From contig NZ_KB894802.1 in assembly GCF_000374645.1 (NCBI RefSeq), positions 63,924-127,923 on the forward strand: a DNA stretch of 64,000 nt, given 5' to 3'. This stretch comes from Arhodomonas aquaeolei DSM 8974 (GTDB taxonomy: Bacteria; Pseudomonadota; Gammaproteobacteria; Nitrococcales; Nitrococcaceae). Below the pieces are notes generated by a model. It was not told where the DNA came from. It made no database searches and saw only the letters and a list, made by a program, of their open reading frames with translations. The translations under genes and the position numbers were made by a program. Of the stretch, positions 50,601 to 54,911 are shown piece by piece (position 1 is the first letter of the stretch; every line of letters starts with the position of its first letter).

Positions 50601-50835
50601 CAACGCCGACCACAACCGTGGCGGCACGCGCACCGGCGGCACCGGGGCGGCACGGCGCACCGCGCAGAAGAGCATCGTTCGCGAGGCCTCCCGGGTGCTT
50701 TCGGTGCAGCCGCCGGTCACCCCGGGGCTGCCCGTGGAGCCGGTGAGCGTGGGTACGGGCGGCGCGGTATCGACCTCCGGCGGTGGCGCCGGGATGTTGC
50801 AGAACGATGGAGACCGCAATAGTGATGCGATTTGA
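32605..50835 (+). CDS. Giant LktA-family filamentous exoprotein, two-partner secretion substrate (TpsA)
   Basis: 6,076 residues, secreted to the cell surface or medium through the transporter encoded next. Signal peptide: residues 1-41, ending SAPAVA. Residues about 42-240 are the two-partner secretion domain; GENGFNDFKHFRVRRGNTTNM and DPHGFVVGASGTVNAGSL are typical of the Fusobacterium leukotoxin LktA type. Then a long right-handed beta-helix with repeats of about 53 residues, each with Gly-Ser-x3-Asn-Thr-Ile and ending in Val/Asp-rich strands (clear at 38494-39300). A Ser/Asn/Gln linker lies at 36451-36711. Helical or globular islands interrupt the helix at about 43990-44170, 45540-46010 and 46610-47110. 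A second run of filamentous-hemagglutinin-like strands covers 46100-50350. The last 120 residues look non-repetitive. Only a few Cys: one in the signal peptide, and the pairs CPGAGAVDAC and CETSTPGVC. Strongly acidic. ATG 32605 is preferred to GTG 32593. Function (adhesion, contact toxin, biofilm matrix) cannot be read from sequence. Confidence 0.93.
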   Translation: MRYPANPTVAASRIAAARVGGGCALSVAAVVSALASAPAVAGKDIVITGETATRVVRDGDTTTVSTDTVRGENGFNDFKHFRVRRGNTTNMKLPAGTRRLINLVHDSRAVVNGELNAIRNGAVGGELLFADPHGFVVGASGTVNAGSLAVAAPTADFMDRVVEDIDGDGSAVDALVRGAFPVSGDGVIRIDGEVNADKGVRIVGTRYEQTGTVNAGAAPTDGDRAEATFRAAVNVEGFAEADALRVEGGSLVAVTTGDATIDGEVIAQARDGNGGGVLVTAGEDLDIGGNARIDADADGADGDGGTVGLWADRNAVMSDGAHVSADGAGAGDGGFIEFSAGESVNIGAVEITARAPGTGTAGTFVVDPADLTISGREDYDGTNAEFTATNSITVAQGAVINTRDTAGGVSDGTDRDDAGLSASQGDSGSISLDAPAITLAGDGGSGAQLLTFATGSYSAGDVTLTAGGDPEINLSIDTTPTATIDVQAGALVDAGARGSGSAGDVALVATAVDRKVSGFSQVSADVDVAGELIGRDISATAEARSLIKLVNLQNASDVVTEDIGSGRIEASFDDVTDLSQLGYELPASFSVAKVDATVDVTAGASLDAARNVTVDANATRHVDTAADNAVGNMALPIGIAAMYGQISGTTRAEVASGATVTAGNDLAVQARSDNTLKAAASASGEATKSGSSAAGSGSTSYKTASTVGGALSIGYADTSTEAVVRGDLSVGRDVAVTARDRNAYSVSASFMLQSAPDAPTAGLTAAFGEFNADADARLGSDVNGVRDVRVTADSLTDGNAVSSTAGIDSAKKRTNRVSSSGGSSRAAGGVGGGISGGLNQQAGGASGGKIQLGAAMAIGLTDVGSDARIEDGTTVNADGSVAVQARTKQQAIRTIASNTLAVKGASASGSLTTISTGLTVARHTQHARALIGNDATVTADTVGVRSESRTPITVDYPDAWTGPEYWDSAADVVSSLKETASAATGVLDLGNSLFSSFTQTEAKSAGSLGLAGTINYFGVDHTSEAWIGDGASVTARGDGDGTPDTWSAPLVAGSDGTDWQYDQAIDVSALSHTGVITGAGVLNKLTGGSSSSGGSSSSSVGVGGAFSWIDLDATTSAGIADEAVIDAGGNGLGVNAHADDLVVQVLPAAGKGASIGVSGVFGLTQVDNDTDAVIADSATVDAGRIGVNADQSLQAYGLAGAVTLSSNAGVGASVFVHDVETDTSAAIGDIGSSGDNLLPPPLDTGGLSLPDGGGVLTTGDLVVTADTSGRVVGLGVAAAVARQKNSQKQGMTGTQRSDANNTSSSAQSSTQGRVSDPQNDGSNSNGAGSTLSNTGSRLEQRSGGNNSQQSLSGSNGSQQRSNSKFSLALAGSGVFNRSRIDTAAEIANVTVHAPDNSSDTDITLRAVNNTDLIGAAGSGALSVGGNSSKFSSAIAGAAAINWLENDTSARMIDTTADRAGTVNVQAANAGDQVAVGLGLAVSSGSSGSAAVSIAGSASLSLVDGSTTAAIDGSDVTAVDADGDGTAPDVTTAAFDRSRILNGGGAFFAAAGQQSGGFGAAATAAWIGNDTTARIGGSALSGFNDVDVLGLSSSQILLGAFTAGAGGRVAIGGSFYGAYVDNTLTAEIDERDGSRASINADGDVTVHAEGVDGFSPLAGYLTAPGDSSAWLTGASGLTGDSRLQQEVETDNDDGTATVFDGDLSGEMILGAAVSAQGSTNGPAGGLAFGFTYVDSAYTAVIGDADVTTGGDVDVRAANNAAILGMAVGAAAGNQASFAGSAIANVIRADVTARVGAERDGLAADQHRAVVNAARVDVDAAADGELYSFIGSLSASGKVAIGASLGYNSIGGDVAARVRAADITTSASATDQAPWAVSVDARRRSAVRTLAVSGGAAGNTSVGGSLVASDLLGTTGATVDQGSDIDAASLRVNATDGGDPLSGIWSFAGQVGGAGTAAIGGAFSVNTIDRDQTAAVDDSDVTANGDVQVASEADANVRTGAVAGGASGNVAVSGSLTINTLLGEEEARVSGSTVNAGGLEVAARGGRSIWSLAGSFSASGNAAVGFAGSINTIKGSRTATLTGSTADVGAGDVDVAAGGYENGTTRLVSAAVAGGAAGSAAIGGSLAVNTVLRTETAQADDADVTAGSLSVTANDGATEIDALAGAANASGSAAVGAGVTVNTIKGSRSALLTGSVLDVSDSVDVLARQDGTIRSAGVAGSLAGSVGVSGSNTTNILDGTVEAGVENTASSDDGQDTTVRATDAATIESLAGQVSGGGSAGVGVAAGINRIGTAVSAYIRGESGDGAYRGNDIRVDALARPEIKTVAVSGSAAGQAGVAGSVATNIVTATTRARIEQGAHVVAADDLAVTARDRSVVRVLGGAAGFGGRTGVAGTATFNLMEGETSAAITGGATRVSALGGDAGDDVTVSDGTIAGDAPDPGAWSDPEDFSPVNDLAENEEDVNGLAVRASSIQQVGVLGTAVSATVPRLTGSGSGAAVGNVNVVAGATRAEIENATINAAADGTPASGADVTVGASSHVFDVDYVLAASGGGWAGVAGAMDANVIKRTTHAGLHGATVNAGDAVSVDARSTQAVAGFAAGATAAGGAVSGSVALAVAQGNTESLVDGGSDVDAGGDVSVRSESDVSVATTGGAASVGAVGAGAAFGVGVTEATTVARITGAGTRVLTPGQVTVDADATTTLTTAAAAASLAAGGAVAGAGSLGYVRNTTEATVEDATVGTDGDAVGGLDVNAGDDVTLNTVAGALGVEVSGGAGAGAGAGVILVQSGTRAEINGADVVASGDVNVDARRDADLFLTSVAGGAGVNVGLAGSAGVIILGDGTVTSDSEDYGSPDEELDKGGSGTLSEIDGLTSGGKTGNSSGKYDNPLQANSDPDAELETTTSDTLAYDDGTGGTRDAGTTLEDSTAYDTGGRYRNRSADETAARIIASDVDAGGDVSVTATNATATENITGALGVGGTVGVGVGIGFTRVYSEVTAEIDDSTVSGDGITVKADADDLGDDYTALLHSYVGSVGGFGGVAVNIADARLDDTVTARVRNSTVTGNGGDLDVIASDGSSVSTSAYGAALSGGIGVAAVYSGAKRDGTVDAFLDADSPVTGFRDVGLSAATDAVTGARGWAGAGGFLAGASGTGVVAADEVAADARIKTGTAVNVSGGVSVGASARSRVTADALGIALGGYLSAAASIAEATAGAGAVAVVEDNADVRADSLDVSASRGTADADDADIADNGLDGSFSSDPACPGAGAVDACAFARGASAGGLVGVNATKSTATSTGEVRAEVGDVTLPGADVSVTAGATTGQYSEATGYSVGIVAAGANLSYATNSVTTKAILDGPAGQHGGIGTLEVRAVSENDATGRATAGSGGVVSGAASKVETDDEAVTRASVAAGITDDPLVSDALRVRAYHTSRYDGRVDSVQASVVGASGARADHDITTDVDATIAGGAHLAAGSAQVTAQTDVRRPKDTDYDITSGSGGVIDAPAVEADSHIAPHTDVTVGDNAVLDVYGDWREPGHRLVLESVNDVQADQRVKLDSGGAISVAKAESLVDMEGAVAGVSVGNATLETVGDLVLAAYTTADLDARANVKTYGGAGAAQGKSRTKAAVTNRVDVAGGARTKSWGDTAIYAGRDADGTQGLFDLTARTELWNKTAFPVETDPVADAIADQSNLITLASNAKVRSVRDVELYADDGRRLLTGSGTGTDLYRKAAEDIANAIGDLVGADDISLEITYQNTEDASTDRVQVDGDVLTGVHSHQTLTIANALDGDGEYEATEQSAGITYSSDTRNLLTELQDRIDELYEMKANYGSVEAARNAFEAEINLLERQLARLSGQADDYPGQGVQVRFIEVDPILARPGSIHVIGDSLRGSGELHAPGDARIDINNASPAFLDITGLEIPADAGGELTFNYTSVSDNAELNNLNAGGGAAFTEIETAENSPDPLITVDSTFNPDLNDPPAGVSGDEARAVDPAIYVTGDIRNLRGKVAIESNTGNVRVTGNIRANTVDIAAGDSLTLSYVDTFRHVGGDPRVGGYGGVKVAANNLIASARYLNLNATLQSGIADWDLNLDSADKADIDAFRTDYWLARIRGESPDATFKVRERDNDTGTPAVIYDASKDRLELEGVEVKGGYMELSGKIMNTGKGTFWDTSIAALNVGNITDIQDAQANDTTVTLATKSIGSDDVRIVYDGASDEYRLEGAGVQSMPDFNGKKSYLSSAGRINILTDGFDFTASNASDDADISTVGRLRVLDGYGRIDITNETGYQLHANALDAGNDIEGTLRINDTDAASGGGSATTTVYKHLGNDVQVYREHDDGTLSLLRTNEDSRSAQYTPEEHLKYAWLTGTDYREKRTVRRYNDTAIGFIPSGEGTVDYDHTKELDHAPLPGAEFITTDQVTEGTKEVDRGDWETVSKRNWSTCETSTPGVCWEWRYWSEEVTVRGRTDIDRHAVAADNPIDVEFIGQDAPAISVDNGGARLTLGGAVTAPTGTVTIDAGAVSGTSDGAAVVADRIDIGAVSGIDNFTVNAGDALRAVTDEGAVALTATGRTPLERVASGNGSVRLDAGGDVVVAGSAGSGAVVSGRDVSLTSGAGSVGTSAVPVRLDSSVGGEGTVTVTASGDAHVTETAGDLRVDRIVGRGGDVSARVVDGDIVDANTTQRRDERARSELLDVWEGMDLRAEDGAADAVAIQEDAYAARQERVYRLYWEARNVHQDGNGDYVADSFDPDTFDYQLPGSERQRLLDDGVAQSAIDDLEQQRESAILAMHNEVLNDPAAADYDPDFSYTLTSADRDSLSQGSVWTTEQLESRIGAGLAKGTTDTTTRIEEENFVAGGRLDLVADRIGAETADEIVIDLSGGSVSLTDEQRIALAAAEPDDLDITDDTIRIRQREDVDVDAGAAVTAVSGSDVFLGGQQDINVEDVSGGAVRIKTAGDVLTAAPGQVVVDGNRVILESGSGTLGTAADPVQVNVADRLTARGSNGVYIRQDGTLTLQRIVSDAGVGLWVDGGDFLAGTDQGIDIQAGGPVSLNVSGDVGDAGEALDITGGDIALDVGGDAWLAALPYAGAVADMTLAASSVTGTLDVADVRSLTVDGAVDTGAFAAAVGDLGMTVNSGAGVTAAGAIDITGDHLAMQGDAGLTGDRLSVDVAGDIVADRVRARGGAADTDLLLDAGGSLTMTDDGSLISNDAGLARLRAGGHIGTPARPLEVDVDTLHADALGGDLRLHSGHAIGFVDRSTASGSGTATARIVAPAVTGADLIADRLLVEAGTFSGPRLETRDAPMDLAVDGLADIGTLIAGTTAVIDAGALAIDSAAVTDTLTATTTVRSGADGHQDLGTLDAGARMSLTAAGDVDYDSLTGDATLAMDVAGTATGRTAAFEDTLTFTGTGDYDVGAVTSNTGDVIADDVGGAFDVATLRTPAGLIDVTAGSSAIADGEAGGVHAGDGWSVSVVTDGVQDHGRLAAEGDMAFEAGIDHSGYENDAAGGADFRALDLLSRGGSIHVDAGFAAVEAADAFAPDQAIRIHTTGAQRHGRIEGSGTARRLRADGRVELYAGDDITIREVIAGIDGENWSDTEGGDADIESAHGDIVGNHIKASRDIILMAINGRLELNRLDYGRGYTLEAGRDIIAGIGGNFDSADGEIKAGRHIEITTLGRAGENGDILLGGLEATDGHIWLDAAGDILVRVNGAGARATSGLMTAGAGVDLAADGDIRVDTGIDAGDGIDAVSGGDITVGGFLRSGGAQDLKAAGEITFDTADAGGDVDLDAVLGPVRFVTVDSGGAVTGTSGGDLTGERVSADDEVRLAAGVRDGAVTRPADLRLTRLDGRTGELTASDELRVDDARVADRLWLMARDVDVGATQTGTGVLDGRITGALGGVADVARLTLDAAAGRGAVFDRVYGRQVRIDTTTDRVHMMDAWIPQWLRLNTAEAAVLADNVDPTSDPAIDIQLHELDYRFEFEIDGTDAFTDAYVTRFANGYAVEVPNYNADHNRGGTRTGGTGAARRTAQKSIVREASRVLSVQPPVTPGLPVEPVSVGTGGAVSTSGGGAGMLQNDGDRNSDAI
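38494..39300 (+). repeat. Tandem beta-helix repeats, about 53 residues each
   Basis: Inside the giant exoprotein. Successive units anchored on Asn-Thr-Ile/Leu/Val (NTIDRDQ, NTLLGEE, NTIKGSR, NTVLRTE, NTIKGSR) are spaced 53, 52, 58 and 53 residues. Each reads AGxASGxxAVGGSxxxNTI, then an Ala/Asp turn (S-x-V-x-A) and VxVxA strands. The clearest stretch of a longer repeat field that covers roughly 34400-41200. Confidence 0.8.
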
Positions 50836-52474
50836 AGCGCGGGTCTGCGGACTCGCTGCCGGCCTGAGCCAGGTCGCGGCGGCGGTCCTGCTCGCGGTGC
50901 CGGCCGTCGCCGGCGCCCAGCAGGCGGCGGATGCCCCGGAGCCCGGTGCGATCCAGGAGCAGCTCGATCGTGAGCGCCGCGACCTCGAGGCCGCCCAGCA
51001 GCCCGGGGATGAGGGTCCGGTGCTGGATGTGCCCGAGATGCGTTCCGGAAAACTGCCGGAGACCGGCGAGCGGTTCACGCTCAAGGGCGTGCGCTTCACG
51101 GAGTCGACGGTGATCCCGGAGGAGCGCCTGCGCGCCATCGCCAGCGATTACGTCGGCCGCGAGGTCGGGTTCGACGACCTCAACGAGATGGTGGCCCGGA
51201 TCAACCGCATCTACGATGAGCGCGGCCAGCTCACCGCGCGGGCCATGATCCCGCCCCAGCGGCTGGACGACGGCATCCTGCGCGTGACCATCGTCGAGGG
51301 CAGGCTCGGCAGTCTGCGTATCGAGGGCAACACCTATACGCACGAGGACTACATACGCTCGGTCATCCCGGTGGCCCCGGGGGAGTTCGTCGACGTCCCG
51401 GAGCTGCGCCAGCGGCTGCAGACGCTCAACCGTCTCTCCGGGCTGCGCTATTCCGCCGGCCTCGAGGCGGGGGAGGGCTTCGGCGAGAGCAACGTCCGCG
51501 TCGACGTTCGTGAGCCCCAGCGCTGGCGGGCACAGGTGTTCGCCAATACCAACGGCTCGGACTCTACCGGTCAGTACCAGGCCGGGACCTTTCTCGTCGT
51601 CAACGGCCCGCGCGGCGTGAGCGACCGGCTGGTGGTCTACGGCATCGGTGCCGAGGGCCTGGCAAGCGGGTATCTCGGCTACGAAATGCCGGTGACCGAC
51701 TCCGGTGGCCGGCTCAATGTCTCGGCGACCTACACCCGGACCAAGATCGTCGGCGGTGGCTTCGAGCAGCTCGATATCACCGGCGATTCCAAGCAGGTCA
51801 GCGCCAGCTACATCGGCCCCTGGATGAACTGGGGGCAGACCGTGCTCGACTGGAATGCCCGGGCGTCGTGGCTCGACTCCGGTAGCGAGATCTCCGGCGG
51901 CACCCTCTCGGACACCAAGCTTTACCGTCTGGGCACCGGCGTGGTCCTCCGCGGCGTGGGCGCCAGCGGTGCGCGCTGGCGCGTCAGCCAGGAGCTGGTG
52001 GTCAACCGCTCGGACGTCTTTGGCGAGGAGACGCAGACCTACGCCACTTTCCCCGGCGAGGCCACCTACGCCCATCCCTTCACGCCGCGTATCAGTGGTC
52101 TGGTCAAGGGCAGCTGGCAGTATGCGATCAAGGATCAGTTCGCCTCGCCGTCCTACTACCAGGCCGGCGGGCAGTCCAGCGTGCGCGGCTACGACCGCGG
52201 CGTGCTCTCCGCGGCCCGGGGCGGCGCCGTGTCAGCGGAGGCCCACTGGCGGGTCCACCCCACCACGGACCTGTTCTACTTCGTCGACTACGGCTTCGTC
52301 GAGGGCCGCAGCCAGGACTTCGAGCAGCTGCGCAGCACCGGTGCGGGCGTCAGCGCGGGCACCGGCACCAACTGGAACGCCTCGCTCACGGTGGGCGTGC
52401 CGCTGCGCGACGTGACCCAGGACCAGGACAGCTACCGCATCCACGCGCAGCTCAGCTACAGCTTCGGTTCTTGA
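50825..52474 (+). CDS. Two-partner secretion outer-membrane transporter (TpsB, ShlB/FhaC/HecB family)
   Basis: Outer-membrane barrel that recognises the secretion domain of the giant exoprotein and exports it. 549 residues. Signal peptide MRFEARVCGLAAGLSQVAAAVLLAVPAVAGA. A Gln/Glu-rich helix (about 30-60) may plug the pore as in FhaC. POTRA domains occupy about 78-225 (ERFTLKGVRFTESTVIPEERLRAIASDYVG and TARAMIPPQRLDDGILRVTIVEGRLGSLRIEGN). The barrel follows, with the L6 loop motif SVRGYDRG near residue 453 and a final strand ending in FGS. The preferred ATG at 50825 overlaps the exoprotein gene by 11 bases; ATG 50807 and GTG 50822 are alternatives. Translational coupling fits a one-substrate transporter. 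Confidence 0.94.
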   Translation: MRFEARVCGLAAGLSQVAAAVLLAVPAVAGAQQAADAPEPGAIQEQLDRERRDLEAAQQPGDEGPVLDVPEMRSGKLPETGERFTLKGVRFTESTVIPEERLRAIASDYVGREVGFDDLNEMVARINRIYDERGQLTARAMIPPQRLDDGILRVTIVEGRLGSLRIEGNTYTHEDYIRSVIPVAPGEFVDVPELRQRLQTLNRLSGLRYSAGLEAGEGFGESNVRVDVREPQRWRAQVFANTNGSDSTGQYQAGTFLVVNGPRGVSDRLVVYGIGAEGLASGYLGYEMPVTDSGGRLNVSATYTRTKIVGGGFEQLDITGDSKQVSASYIGPWMNWGQTVLDWNARASWLDSGSEISGGTLSDTKLYRLGTGVVLRGVGASGARWRVSQELVVNRSDVFGEETQTYATFPGEATYAHPFTPRISGLVKGSWQYAIKDQFASPSYYQAGGQSSVRGYDRGVLSAARGGAVSAEAHWRVHPTTDLFYFVDYGFVEGRSQDFEQLRSTGAGVSAGTGTNWNASLTVGVPLRDVTQDQDSYRIHAQLSYSFGS

Positions 52475-52518
52475 GTGACCGCCCGTCACCCCGATCAGCA
52501 CAGCACAGGAGACCCCCA

Positions 52519-53253
52519 ATGGCATCGCTGCTCTTCTATAGCGACATCGTCCCCCTCAACAGCGAGCGGCACGCGGATCTGCGCCTGCGCGACGCCGTCG
52601 GCGACTGCAGCTTCGCCCGCGACACCCACTTCGTGCCCGTCGCCGGGGTGGAGTTCTACCAGGTCGCCGCAGACTACCCGATCCTGTTCGCGGGGAGCGA
52701 TGAGGACCCCTCGCCGGTCGCGCTGCTCGGCCTGGAGAGTGGTCGCAACCTGTTCGTGGACAGCGAGGGGCACTGGCAGAGTGGCACCTACGTGCCCGCG
52801 TTCGTGCGGCGCTACCCGTTCGTCCTGGCCCGGGGCGAGGACGGTGAGGATGCCGACATGACCGTGTGCATCGACCAGGCCTACGGGGGTTTCAACCGCG
52901 AGGAGGGCACCGCGCTGTTCGAGGACGACGGCAGCCAGAGCGAGTTCCTGCAGCGCACTGTCGGCTTCCTGCAGCAATACCTCGCCGACAGCGAGCGCAC
53001 CCGGACCTTCGCGCGGCGGCTCAACGAGCTGGGGCTGCTCGTACGCCGGGACCTCCAGATCACCGACGCCGACGGCAACAGCCGCGCGATCCGGGATTTC
53101 CGCGTCGTCGACGAGGCGGCCCTGGACCAGCTGGACGACGCCACTGTGGCGGAGCTCCACCGCGACGGCTCGCTGGGCTGGATCCACGCCCACATGGTCT
53201 CCCGCGGCCAGCTCGAGCGCATGCCGGTGCGTCTGCGCACCGAGGCGGCGTGA
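52519..53253 (+). CDS. SapC-family protein
   Basis: 244 residues, no signal peptide or membrane helix. MASLLFYSDIVPLNSERHADLRL and YPILFAGSDEDPSPVALLGLESGRNLFVDSEGHWQSGTYVPAFVRRYPFVLA are the marks of the SapC family (named from Campylobacter surface-array genes; biochemical role unknown). Later parts, FNREEGTALFEDDGSQSEF and the C-terminal HAHMVSRGQLERM, also fit. AGGAG precedes ATG 52519, 44 bases after the transporter gene, so it is probably the third gene of the secretion operon. That link suggests a cytoplasmic helper for the exoprotein, but it is an inference. Confidence 0.85.
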   Translation: MASLLFYSDIVPLNSERHADLRLRDAVGDCSFARDTHFVPVAGVEFYQVAADYPILFAGSDEDPSPVALLGLESGRNLFVDSEGHWQSGTYVPAFVRRYPFVLARGEDGEDADMTVCIDQAYGGFNREEGTALFEDDGSQSEFLQRTVGFLQQYLADSERTRTFARRLNELGLLVRRDLQITDADGNSRAIRDFRVVDEAALDQLDDATVAELHRDGSLGWIHAHMVSRGQLERMPVRLRTEAA

Positions 53254-53285
53254 TTCCCCCCGCGGGTCATAGCACCGGCGGGTCC

Positions 53286-53338
53286 GTACCCGGTCCCGGC
53301 CGGCGGCATGCCCGCCGGGGCGCGCCCGTGCCGGGTAT
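53286..53338. terminator. Nested hairpin after the SapC gene
   Basis: Outer stem TACCCGG / CCGGGTA (53287-53293 with 53331-53337) around an inner stem CCGGCGG / CCGCCGG (53300-53306 with 53312-53318). It lies between the secretion operon and the opposing tRNA-Arg. No T-run, so it is a structured region rather than a proven terminator. Confidence 0.4.
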
Positions 53339-53385
53339 GGCCGCGTCCGTATCTCGGTGGATAAAAAGGGGAGGGGTCGGTGTGC

Positions 53386-53462
53386 TGGCGCCCCGGGCAG
53401 GATTCGAACCTGCGACCTACCGCTTAGGAGGCGGTTGCTCTATCCGACTGAGCTACCGGGGC
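53386..53462 (-). tRNA. tRNA-Arg (CCT)
   Basis: 77-nt cloverleaf on the minus strand with encoded CCA. Acceptor GCCCCGG pairs with CCGGGGC. Anticodon loop CTCCTAA gives CCT, reading AGG. Confidence 0.95.
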
Positions 53463-53472
53463 GTGAGCGGGC

Positions 53473-53501
53473 AGTATACCGGTGCGCCTCCCGGCGCCCA
53501 A
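53473..53501 (-). promoter_or_regulatory. Promoter of tRNA-Arg(CCT)
   Basis: On the minus strand: TTGGGC (53501-53496), 17 bases, TATACT (53478-53473), ten bases before the tRNA. Confidence 0.65.
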
Positions 53502-53512
53502 ATCCCGCCCAT

Positions 53513-53542
53513 AAAAAAGGCCGGTCACTGACCGGCCTTTTT
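53513..53542. terminator. Bidirectional terminator between two tRNA genes
   Basis: AAAAAA, stem GGCCGGTC / GACCGGCC with loop ACT (53519-53537), TTTTT. On the minus strand it ends the tRNA-Ala transcript before tRNA-Arg, which has its own promoter. Confidence 0.88.
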
Positions 53543-53550
53543 CCGTTATC

Positions 53551-53626
<76 letters not shown>

Positions 53627-53642
53627 TGTAAGAACGCGAGGG

Positions 53643-53670
53643 AGTATATCATCGTGCTCTGTCTATGCAA
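53643..53670 (-). promoter_or_regulatory. Promoter of tRNA-Ala(CGC)
   Basis: On the minus strand: TTGCAT (53670-53665), 16 bases, TATACT (53648-53643), 16 bases before the tRNA. The -10 is the same as that of the neighbouring tRNA-Arg. Confidence 0.6.
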
Positions 53671-53706
53671 TACCGCCGCCCCGCGCGAGGCGGCGGTACG
53701 GCGGGT

Positions 53707-54738
53707 TCACTCGCCGGTCAGCAGCACCTTGATCGCCTTCTCGTCGCTGGCGCGGGAGAACACGTCGTAGGCCCGCTCCACCTCGTCGAGCCGGAAGCGA
53801 TGGGTCACCAGCCCGGCCGCATCGACACCGCCGGCCTCGAGGATGCGCATGAGCACGGGGATGGTGTTGGTGTTCACCAGGCCGGTACGGACCGTGATGT
53901 TCTTGATCCACAGGTCCTCGAGGTGGAAGGTCACGCCCTTGCCGTGGACCCCGATGTTGGCGATGTGACCGCCGGGGCGGACGATGCGCTGGCAGATATC
54001 GAACGTGTCCGGGATCCCCACGGCCTCCATGGCCACGTCCACGCCTTCACCGCCGGTCATGTCCATGACCGTGTCCACCGCGTCGCCGGTGACCGTGTCG
54101 GTGGCGCCGAGCTGCCGCGCCATCGCCAGCCGGTTCTCGTCCGGGTCGATCATGATGATGCGCGCGGGGGAGTAGAAGCGCGCGGTGAGCAGGGCGGCGA
54201 GGCCGATGGGCCCGGAGCCCACGATCGCGACGGTATCGCCGAGCCCGACTTCGCCGTTGAGCGCGCCGATCTCGTGGCCCGTGGGCAGGATGTCGCTGAG
54301 CATCACCGCGGCCGCCGGGTCCAGTCCTTCGGGCAGGCGGTAGAGGCTGTTGTCCGCGTGGGGGATGCGCACGCGCTCGGCCTGGGTGCCGTCGATGCGG
54401 TGGCCGAGGATCCAGCCGCCGTCGCGGCAGTGGGCGTAGACGCCGCGCTTGCAGTAATCGCAGCGCCCGCAGGCGGTGATACATGAGATCAGCACCGGGT
54501 CCCCGGGTTTTACGCCGGCGACGCCGTCACCCACGGACTCGACCACGCCGACACCCTCGTGGCCGAGGATACGGCCCGGTTCGCAGGTGGGGACGTCGCC
54601 CTTGAGGATGTGCAGATCGGTGCCGCAGATGGTCGTGTGGGTGATTCGCACGACCGCATCCGTGGGTTTCTCGACGGACGGATCCGGACGGTCCTGCCAT
54701 GTGCGCTTGCCGGGTCCTTCGTAGACCAGTGCCTTCAT
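53707..54738 (-). CDS. Zinc-dependent alcohol dehydrogenase (medium chain)
   Basis: NAD(P)-dependent oxidation of an alcohol or reduction of the matching aldehyde or ketone; the substrate cannot be told. 343 residues. Catalytic zinc ligands Cys38 (ICGTD) and His60-Glu61 (GHEGVG). Structural zinc Cys90, Cys93, Cys96, Cys104 (CGRCDYCKRGVYAHC). Nucleotide fold with GSGPIGLAA, and an acidic residue after the second strand (IMIDPDENR), which favours NAD. Resembles secondary-alcohol and threonine dehydrogenase relatives. The gene stands alone, divergent from the glycosyltransferase pair. Confidence 0.92.
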   Translation of the reverse strand: MKALVYEGPGKRTWQDRPDPSVEKPTDAVVRITHTTICGTDLHILKGDVPTCEPGRILGHEGVGVVESVGDGVAGVKPGDPVLISCITACGRCDYCKRGVYAHCRDGGWILGHRIDGTQAERVRIPHADNSLYRLPEGLDPAAAVMLSDILPTGHEIGALNGEVGLGDTVAIVGSGPIGLAALLTARFYSPARIIMIDPDENRLAMARQLGATDTVTGDAVDTVMDMTGGEGVDVAMEAVGIPDTFDICQRIVRPGGHIANIGVHGKGVTFHLEDLWIKNITVRTGLVNTNTIPVLMRILEAGGVDAAGLVTHRFRLDEVERAYDVFSRASDEKAIKVLLTGE

Positions 54739-54911
54739 CGCGTTGCCTCCCTGCCTTTACAGGCCGTTACGTGGTATCCCCAGTCTAGCTCCGCCGCCGG
54801 CCAGGATCACCATCGTCGGTGAGGCACGCCGGACAGCCGCCGGCCGCCGTGCGGTGAGCGGAGGCCGGTGTTCGTGTCAGAATCCCCCTGTCGGCGGGCC
54901 ATCCCGCGCCC

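Noticed and set aside
40726..51138. A 3,470-codon open frame on the minus strand opposite the exoprotein gene
   Set aside because: It is antisense to a gene with a clear signal peptide and TPS domain. Its translation is low-complexity Gly/Val/Ala/Asp/Arg with no motif, as expected from strong third-position GC bias.
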